Source: Earliella scabrosa (Eukaryota; Basidiomycota; Agaricomycetes; Polyporales; Polyporaceae). Taken from it: a stretch of 64,000 nt of DNA. This document shows, one piece after another, positions 57,834-64,000 of the stretch. The DNA lies in contig JABYQQ010000026.1 in the NCBI GenBank assembly GCA_022605405.1, positions 553,979 through 617,978 of the forward strand, written 5' to 3'. Position 1 is the stretch's first letter. Every line of letters starts with the position of its first letter. The notes under the pieces are model-generated. The model did no database searches. It saw only the letters and a program-made list of their open reading frames with translations, and was not told the DNA's origin. The translations under genes were made by a program, and so were the position numbers.

Positions 57834-58766
57834 TCATTGCAGTTCGTTCCATGCCCATGGGTCACGGTAGTCCTTGTTGAATACCTTCGTGACCATACCG
57901 CAGTTGCTGCACGCTCGCGCGTTCGGTTCGTAGACATGAGGCAGGTAAATGCCGCCGTGCGGCTCCGGGTGCCGGTCGCCAGAGTATTGGCGGCCTCGTC
58001 CGTTGGAATGGTACCAGCGCGGCTCCATTTGACAGTACTTCTTGCCGAAGTTAGAGTTCGGGCAGTAGCATGTCCCTATATGCGTCGTACCAGGTCAGCG
58101 TGCCCGGTTCCATGAAGCCGATGACGTCTTGGACAATGAGACGGGCTGCAGCTGTCCTCGAGGCCTCTTACGCTCCGCGGCGAAGGTTGCCATAGGGGGT
58201 CATAGCTTCGGAATGATGGAGAGCGGATGGAGAAGTGGAGGTTGGGAACGGAGAGCCGCATCGGACCTCGGGCCTCGGGGACACAGCAGATAACACGCAC
58301 CTCGCGAGTGGTGCGACTCACACGAGCCACACACCTGGTAGCCACAATCCTTGCACATGGCAAGTCGGCGACCCTCTCCTGGCGTCGCGTTGCAGCCCGT
58401 ACACTGGCCGACAGGCGGCCGTTTGGGCTTGGTGAGCGCAATGCGAGCGTTGAGGTCATTCAGCTTCTGGTGAATCTTGCACGACCGCCGGTGGCTCCGC
58501 CAGTCCGCGCTTTGGCACTGCGTTCTGTATCACCGCATACATTCGGTTCGGCGAGTCGGTGAGAAAAAAGAAGAAAACACGCACGAGCAGTACCGTGTGG
58601 TCTTGCATTCGGAGCACGCGAACGGTGCCTCCTTCATGCAGACTTCACAGAACGCGAAGCCACAGCGGTCCTCCTCGAGTGGGCAGGGAGGGTCCGGGAT
58701 TAGGATGGCGGCGAGGGTGAGGATAAACATCGCCCCCGCCAGCGTCGACATCGATTCAAGGAGCAT
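57834..58766 (-). CDS. MYND-type zinc-finger protein
   Basis: The first exon, from the ATG at 58766, has a hydrophobic N-terminus (TLAGAMFILTLAAILI) and then CEVCMKEAPFACSECKTTRYCS. The next exon completes the MYND finger (CQSADWRSHRRSC), giving the full C-x2-C...C-x2-C...C...C...H...C set. A second cysteine cluster follows (GQCTGCNATP, MCKDCGYQVCGSCESHH). The C-terminal exons read CYCPNSNFGKKYCQMEPRWY, QYSGDRHPEPHGG and ACSNCGMVTKVFNKDY, ending at 57834. The combination of MYND finger plus the 'YHGxGxGRQYxGDRHPDPHG' tail is common in Agaricomycetes. MYND fingers mediate protein-protein contacts, often in transcription control; the exact role is unknown. Confidence 0.75.
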
Positions 58767-59282
58767 CGTCGTGTCGTAGGACCAAGGCCAAGGTCAGGGC
58801 GGTCGCTGGGTGGTGGTTCACAACAACGGGCAAGCGCCCGGACTTGCATCCAGGCCATGGTACGCGCTCTGTCACATGGTGACGATGATGTGACCGACGC
58901 GTCTAGACGCGCCGACGCCACCGACGAGAACATCCATAGCAGGGCCCTCCGGGCAGTCCTGGACTACAGAAAATTGAGTGGCGGTAGCACATTTAACATA
59001 GATGAGTCATTAATGATAATTTAATATTAATATTAATGATTGATCGTCCGTGCGCCACACTAGTACTGGCACACTCAAGAGACAGACCTTGTACAATTAT
59101 AGAATATGCACTACAGCGGGTTCGAGTACAGATACAGTGTTCCGACAAATACACAATGACGCGAGCAACAGAAACGACCACGCACCTTCAGCAAGCAGAT
59201 TATAGTACAGTATGTATTGTATATTTGTAATGCTACAAAGACGGAGAGGACATCACCTTCGCGCGCGCACTCGTCTGCATCT
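58767..59282. other. intergenic; right part duplicates the 3' flank of the HicA-like paralog 2
   Basis: No gene seen. The stretch 59160-59282 (GCACCTTCA...GGACATCACCTTCGCGCGCGCACTC) is repeated at about 62770-62890. Both lie just beyond the stop codon of a HicA-like paralog on the minus strand, so the tandem duplication included the 3' untranslated region. Confidence 0.55.
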
Positions 59283-59805
59283 GGAAAACCCTCCCCAGCT
59301 AATTAGAGGTAATTGTAACAAAGTAGCAAAATCCCCCACTAATCAGAACTAATTATCCACAATTCTGTTATTATTTTATACTATCTTAGCATGCTGGATT
59401 CTTCACCACTATTTTTTGCCAACACAAAGCTACAACACAACAATTTAGATGTTGGACCTCTACACTTTGATAGACTATACATAGCATCACTGTATATGTG
59501 CATCAAGGAGCAATAGAGAGAACCAAGTGACATGAGATTGCACTGATGTGTATTGATACTGCACTAACTTTGGCTAATGAAGACTACTTTGAAAATTTTC
59601 AGAGCACTGACTTTATTATATGTAGTCTCAGCAACACACAGTAGCTTTTGATTACTCAACATCAACTGCCAGAGTCTAGTATGAAGTGGACTTGGATGGA
59701 GAGTTGAATTGGAAACTTTATGGAAACATGAACATCTGTAATTTCTTTAAGTCCATCACATAACATGATATATTGCCAGTGAGATGCATAGATAATAAGA
59801 GAAAG

Positions 59806-59876
59806 TGGTGTAGTGGTAAAAGCTGTGTTAAGTTGATGTGCTGGTATAATTACAAGAAGGTCAAGGGTTCAAATCT
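59806..59876 (+). repeat. tRNA-derived SINE-like segment (RNA polymerase III A and B boxes)
   Basis: TGGTGTAGTGGTAA (59806-59819) fits a tRNA A box, and GGTTCAAATCT (59866-59876) fits the B box GGTTCGAATCC at 9 of 11 positions, with normal spacing of about 47 bases. The intervening sequence does not fold into a good cloverleaf and the acceptor stem is absent, so it is a SINE head or tRNA relic rather than a working tRNA gene. Downstream, the AT-rich sequence has AAAAAGG and TTTTTT runs. Confidence 0.5.
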
Positions 59877-60036
59877 GGCTGATGGCAAAAAGGAAATCTT
59901 TTTTATCTCACTGTATATTGGTATTGTAATGATGTCTTTCAGTGTTATGGCCTATACAGAGATGGTCTGAATTGGTTCAGATGAAGATGTCAAACTGTTG
60001 AAGAGAGTCAAACAGTGTGGACTACTTATGCAAATG

Positions 60037-60054
60037 TAGCACTTATAAGTGCTA
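60037..60054. repeat. 18-base perfect palindrome
   Basis: TAGCACTTATAAGTGCTA is its own reverse complement. Related AGTGCTAATAAGTGCTAATA units follow within 70 bases, forming a sub-terminal repeat cluster inside the AT-rich element. Confidence 0.7.
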
Positions 60055-60178
60055 AAGTAGTAAGGGACCTAGCCATTTAGCCTATTTGGCACCAGTCAGT
60101 GCTAATAAGTGCTAATAGTGCTGATCAGACATAATTAGTGCAAATTTGCTAGGGAGGGATTTCCTGATGTGTTCACGG

Positions 60179-60808
60179 TAAGGCTGCACAAGAATAAGCG
60201 TAAATCGGAGTATACGCTGGAGTAATCCTGAAGTACAGCGTAAATAAGCCCGTCAAGGCTCATCGTAATGTACTCATATCTAATTGTATGTAGTCAGAAC
60301 AAGAAGCTATTACTCGGATTTATTCTGAGTACAAAACACGTGATCTGAAGGCCCTCCTGAAAGGGTCAAACAGCATCGGGTACACAAGATACGGGTCATT
60401 CAGACTCATTCTATCGTATGAAATGCTGAAACTGATGCTTGCAGGTTATTTGTCTGTCTGGCCGCTATGGACTGGGCTTGTTACCATGGGCGCTAAGGCA
60501 GCGTGGCGGGGCGCCTTCGCTGCAATCCTGCAAATCCTCACAAGTTATGAACACTCTGAGCATCTCTCGGCACAAATCAGGCTGGAACTCTGTATGATAG
60601 AGCACACACAAGCTTCCGTAGCCTCCAAATCCTGTACGGAACGGACTTGAAAGACATGTGACCTGCCGCCGAGTAAAACCGAGTAACTAAGAATACGATA
60701 TGATTAAACTATATTAAAGTAAAATAAGCCTTCCCTGCCACTCCTTATGCATATGTATCATTAAATAAGGGGCCTGAAACTTATTTTAATCATAATTGTG
60801 CAGCCTTA
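60179..60808. mobile_element. hAT-like MITE with target duplication
   Basis: Ends are perfect 13-base inverted repeats: TAAGGCTGCACAA at 60179-60191 and its complement TTGTGCAGCCTTA at 60796-60808. Flanks are GTTCACGG on the left (60171-60178) and GTTCACGA on the right (60809-60816), an 8-base target duplication with one mismatch, as made by hAT transposases. The 630-base interior encodes nothing recognisable. The right-hand target copy contains the stop codon of HicA-like paralog 1, so insertion happened exactly at the gene's end without harming it. Confidence 0.68.
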
Positions 60809-60810
60809 GT

Positions 60811-61664
60811 TCACGAATGAAGGCGAACATTGGTTCGCCGAGCCTTCTTTTTCTTCTTGGGACGGTCCTGACGAAGACCGTTGTCGTTCTCACCTCCGCG
60901 ACGCTCGCCGGCGTCGTTCTCACCTCCGCGACGCTCGCCGGCGTCGTTCTCACCGCCACGACGCTGTTCCGCGTCGCGAGGACCATTGCGCCGGCGTTCG
61001 GGCGGCGCGACGTCATCAACTTGAGCCCTACCAGCATTCGGGTCGACTACGATGTCCTCAGCGGCGGCCTCGCCTCGGAGGACGAATGTCGAGGAAGTCC
61101 AACCGTAAGCCTTGCGGACGTTCCGGTGCAAGCTACAGAAGGTTAGTTGTCGGTTCAATACCTGACTCAAGGACTCACCCGTTCAGTGTGGCCGTTGAGA
61201 CCTTGGCCTCGTGCTGGGAGAGGATCAACGCACATACGCGCGTGACGACAGTGTCCACACGTACCGCCGAGAGTGTGATGGACCGATTGCCCCACTTACG
61301 CTTTGCTTCGTCCGTTCCCGGCGTAAGTTTCCAGTGCGAGCCCCCGTTGGGTTGCGTGATCGCGAAACCGATGGCCCCAAAGGCCTGCAGAGACCGGTCA
61401 ACTACCTATGCACGGTCGGATCAGAATACTTACATGATAAACCGCCTCCCTGTGGAGAGGGAAGCGTTCATGTCGATCCGTCTTCATGATCGTGTCGAAG
61501 ATCTATAGAAAAAGTCAGTATGCGCGCGAATGGAACGTATCCGCAGCACTCAAGATGAGAGCACGCGAGTACGAGACCATTCGGACGCGAAGGGGGTGGA
61601 GTGGAGAATTAATAACGTAGCTACTCACCTCTTTCACGTCTGCGGCAACCTCTGTCTGGGCCAT
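60811..61664 (-). CDS. HicA-like/RGG-repeat protein, tandem paralog 1
   Basis: Five exons on the minus strand: 61664-61629 (MAQTEVAADVKE), about 61502-61437 (IFDTIMKTDRHERFPL), about 61391-61275 (AFGAIGFAITQ, then NGGSHWKL), about 61212-61180 (HEAKVSTATLNG) and about 61149-60811 (VRKAYGWTSSTFVL, then three arginine-rich decapeptides, RPKKKKKARR and a TGA). The G-[GS]-S-H motif after 'aIGF', followed by a charged helix and a terminal 'kaYGW', is the plan of small HicA/YcfA-type RNA-binding domains (double-stranded-RNA-binding fold); bacterial members are mRNA-cleaving toxins. This assignment is from motif only. The frame is also open upstream of the ATG, so a longer N-terminus is possible. A hAT-like MITE abuts the stop. 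Confidence 0.58.
60886..60975 (-). repeat. 30-base minisatellite in paralog 1 (three units)
   Basis: Three copies of a 30-base unit (plus strand GACGCTCGCCGGCGTCGTTC and flanks) encoding ENDAGERRGG on the minus strand. Length is a multiple of three, so the frame is kept. Confidence 0.75.
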
Positions 61665-61916
61665 GGCGGTCGTCGGTACGAGCAGGTGAGAGGTAGTGGT
61701 GGTGGTGGTAATGGTGGAGGCCGCGGGATAAGCGCTCGACCGACTCTGGCATAGTCGGTTATCCAAAAGGGGTGTGTCGCGCGCGATATCGGCCGCGACA
61801 TAGAGAGTGTAAGGGGCGCACGAGGGGGTAACACAACGAGTGGCGTGCGATGGTGGGACGGAGCGAGGCTGCAGGTATGCAACCGCAGATGGTGTCGGTC
61901 GCGAGCGGGAGGTATG

Positions 61917-62030
61917 GGGGGGGGGGGGGGGCAAAAGGGAAGGTGCGGCTGAGGATTGGCAGCGGGTGATGACGGACGCCGCACACTGAATGAGTGTAGA
62001 AGTACGGGCGCGGGGGGGGGGGGCAGGAAG
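61917..62030. repeat. poly-G tracts
   Basis: A run of about 14 G at 61917-61931 and a second of about 11 G near 62012-62022, upstream of HicA-like paralog 1. They could form G-quadruplexes or reflect slippage. Confidence 0.75.
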
Positions 62031-62070
62031 GGAGGGCGGTAGTGCCCTGAGACCTGCGCGGGACAAACTC

Positions 62071-62225
62071 GGGAGCGCGCCTTGGAGGGAGCTCGCGTGC
62101 TACAATCCCGGGAGCGCGCCTTGGAGGGAGCTCGCGTGCTACAATCCCGGGAGCGCGCCTCGGAGTGAGCTCGCGTGCTACAATCCCGGGAGCGCGCCTC
62201 GGAGTGAGGTCGCGCGCGGGCGAGC
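62071..62225. repeat. 39-base tandem repeat, about four units
   Basis: Units starting GGGAGCGCGCC at 62071, 62110, 62149 and 62188, each ending TGCTACAATCCC. The second pair differs from the first by CTTGGAGGG to CTCGGAGTG, a sign of stepwise duplication. Confidence 0.8.
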
Positions 62226-62395
62226 AACTCGCGACGCGCACGGACAATTAAATCCGGCGTAAGAGGGGGTAGGATGCGGTGGCGGGGTAACGGGCTCGGG
62301 CGAGAGTGAGTAGCAAGTGAGAATGCGCGTGCGCGACAGTATAAACGCGAAGTTTCGAATACGGGCGTGAACGCGAGCGCGGGGATGGTGCGGGA

Positions 62396-62555
62396 TTGCG
62401 GGACGGCGGGACGGCGGGACGGCGGGACGGCGGGACGGCGGGACGGCGGGACGGCGGGACGGCGGGACGGAGGATGGCGGGATGGCGGGATGACGGGACG
62501 GCAGGATGGCGGGACGGAGGATGGCGGGATGGCGGGACGACGGGACGGCAGGATG
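62396..62555. repeat. GGCGGGACG minisatellite (9-base)
   Basis: About nine exact head-to-tail copies of GGCGGGACG followed by degenerate ones (GGCGGGATG, GGCAGGATG). Purine-rich, G-skewed DNA. Long frames across it on both strands are artefacts of the period being divisible by three. Confidence 0.8.
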
Positions 62556-62895
62556 GCGATGTTGAAGGCGCCAGCGGCATTGGGCAGCGGAAGCACTGGA
62601 TTCCAGTTTGCGTTGATTCTGTAGCGAACGGTGGCGAACGAGAGAGCAGGAAGACGAACGTTGGTGCGCACACACGAGAGACGGCGTGTTGGCTCTGAGT
62701 AATTAGTCGGAAGTCCCTCTTGCGGCGCCTTTACCGCCTCGTCCACGAAACGCTTCCTAGTTGCAGAGGGACGCGAACAACACAAACGACGCACCTTCAT
62801 CGCGAAAACCATAAGTACAGTGAGGATGAATCATATAGATCTACTAGTACAGTTACAAAGAATGGGACATCACCTTCGCGCGCGCACTCATCTGC

Positions 62896-63924
62896 TCATG
62901 GGTGAAGCCGGACATTTTTTCGCGGAGCCTTCTTCTTTTTCTTGGAGCGCTGGGGCTCGTCATCGTTGGCACCATCCCGACGCTGTCCGGCGCCGTTCGC
63001 ACCATCCCGACGCTGTCCAGCGCCGTTCGCACCGTCCTGACGCTGTCCAGCATCGTTCGCACCGTCACGACGCTGTCCGGCGCCGTTCGCACCACCCCGA
63101 CGCTGTCCAGCGCCGTTCGCACCGTCCTGACGCTGTCCAGCGTCGTTCGCACCGTCCCGACGCTGTCCAGCGCCGTTCTCACCGCCACGACGCTGTATGG
63201 CAACATTCTCACCTCCGCGACGCTGTCTAGCGTCGTTCTCACCGTCGCGATTGCCGTTACCGCGCCGTGCAGCGGGCCGCGCGCCATTGTCGGCCGCACC
63301 GACGCCCTCAATATCGTCCAGAGGAGCGGGAGCGGGAGCGTCGTTACGGAGGACGAAGGTAGTCTCGTCCCATCCGTAGGCCTTGCGCACCGAGCGATTC
63401 AGGCTGTAGGATGTTAGCAGACCGTATAGTCACCCACTCGAGCCCACTTACCCGTTGAGGGTGGCCGTTGGTACTTCCGCTCCGTGCTGTGCAAAGATCA
63501 GCGGCCATGCATTCGCGAAGGACGCAAACGTACCGCGGCGAGTGTGACAGCCTGAGTCCCCCACTTCCGCTTTGCTTCGTCCGTCAGAGGTTCGAATTTG
63601 TGATGCGAACCCCGACTTCCCGACACATAGTCGAAGCCGATGGCTTTGAAGGCCTGCAAAGACCGGTGAACTATCTACGCATGCTCAGTCCACAGTACTC
63701 ACATCACGGACGGTGTCCTTTTTCAACGGGAAGCGAGCGTGCCCGTTTGTCTTCATGATAGTGTCGAATATCTGTAAAGCAAGTCAGGATTGCGCGCAGA
63801 TGAAACATATCCGCAGCACCCGAAACGACAGTGCGCGAATACATGATAATCTAACCTGAAGTATAGATCTAAACAAATCGGCACTCACCTCTTTGACATC
63901 TGCAGAAACTTCTTCTTGAGGCAT
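62896..63924 (-). CDS. HicA-like/RGG-repeat protein, tandem paralog 2
   Basis: Same five-exon plan as paralog 1: ATG at 63924 (MPQEEVSADVKE), exon about 63775-63700 (IFDTIMKTNGHARFPL), exon about 63654-63535 (AFKAIGFDYVSG, SRGSHHKFEP, DEAKRKWG), exon about 63484-63450 (HGAEVPTATLNG), and a last exon (VRKAYGWDETTFVLRND) running into about nine arginine- and glycine-rich decapeptides, then RSKKKKKAPRKN and a TGA at 62896. The G-S-H-H motif is a better match to the HicA consensus than that of paralog 1. Intron positions and 3' flanks are shared with paralog 1, proving tandem duplication. The repeat tract and polybasic tail suggest RNA binding and a disordered C-terminus. Confidence 0.6.
62969..63240 (-). 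repeat. 30-base minisatellite in paralog 2 (about nine units)
   Basis: Units such as GACGCTGTCCAGCGCCGTTC with CACC flanks, each 30 bases, encoding DGANGAGQRR-type decapeptides on the minus strand. Same register as the three-unit tract in paralog 1, so the array predates the duplication and then expanded here or shrank there. Confidence 0.8.
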
Positions 63925-64000
63925 GGCGGCAGTCGCGACGAGGATGAGGGAAGTGATAGCGTTGGTAGCGTTGGTGGTAGAGTCAGTGGAGGATAAGCGC

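Larger units (their letters stand above)
59283..60164. mobile_element. AT-rich non-autonomous TIR element
   Basis: The left end GGAAAACCCTCCCCAGCTAA and the reverse complement of the right end, GGAAATCCCTCCCTAGCAAA, agree at about 27 of the first 37 bases (blocks GGAAA, CCCTCCC, AGC, AATT, TAATT). The 880-base interior has no long frame and is far more AT-rich than anything else in the window. No clear target duplication is visible. It contains a tRNA-like promoter and an 18-base palindrome. It lies in the 3' region of HicA-like paralog 1 and has no counterpart at paralog 2. Confidence 0.6.

Noticed and set aside
59806..59876. A functional tRNA gene
   Set aside because: Only the A and B boxes are good. 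The acceptor stem and anticodon arm do not pair, and the sequence sits inside a transposable element.
61634..62812. A 392-codon minus-strand frame, the longest uninterrupted frame in the right end
   Set aside because: It crosses the 9-base and 39-base tandem repeats, whose periods are multiples of three and keep all frames open. It consists of Arg/Pro/Ser repeats and overlaps the start of the HicA-like gene in another frame.
62969..63240. A CRISPR-like array (regular 30-base repeats)
   Set aside because: The units are contiguous with no spacers, lie inside a coding exon, and the organism is a eukaryote.

Overview
This is a window from a filamentous fungus, almost certainly a basidiomycete of the class Agaricomycetes (a Polyporales-type fungus is my inference). 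The evidence is protein genes broken by introns of about 40-65 bases with GT..AG ends, several F-box-like genes of lineage-specific type, a CACTA (Tnp2) DNA transposon of the kind common in mushroom genomes, a MYND zinc-finger gene, and generally GC-rich DNA. Exon boundaries were read by eye from splice signals and frame, so ends are more reliable than internal joins.

Layout. 1-2.3 kb: an unresolved partial gene and an F-box-like gene. 2.6-13.1 kb: four paralogous major facilitator transporters of monocarboxylate-transporter type, two on each strand, arranged around a mitochondrial-type lipase gene. 13.7-20 kb: a protein with an apparent MIF4G-like segment, the beta subunit of protein geranylgeranyltransferase I, and two F-box-like genes. 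20.1-45 kb: a gene-poor, repeat-rich stretch. It holds three copies (A, B, C) of an unrecognised multi-exon gene with a shared promoter; A and B form a 2.4 kb inverted repeat flanking a 15 kb interval. That interval contains a quinone-oxidoreductase-like gene and three tiny genes (39-49 codons) whose products all end in IRTxA...PVFF. 41-48 kb: two larger F-box proteins, one split by a long intron or insertion. 48.3-54.1 kb: a CACTA transposon with an apparently intact Tnp2 transposase and a divergent accessory gene, probably bounded by CACC target duplications. 54.2-58.8 kb: three ordinary genes (dimeric-barrel-like protein, uL1-domain ribosome-biogenesis protein, MYND protein). 59.3-64 kb: two tandem paralogs of a short RNA-binding-looking protein with a HicA-like GSH motif, RGG-like 30-base minisatellite repeats and a polybasic tail. 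The first has two AT-rich terminal-inverted-repeat elements, one carrying a tRNA-like SINE promoter, inserted in its 3' region.

Most worth following up are the PVFF micro-gene family, the tandem HicA-like/RGG-repeat proteins, and the A/B/C gene family with its fixed-spacing promoter module. I could run no searches, so novelty is a hypothesis throughout.
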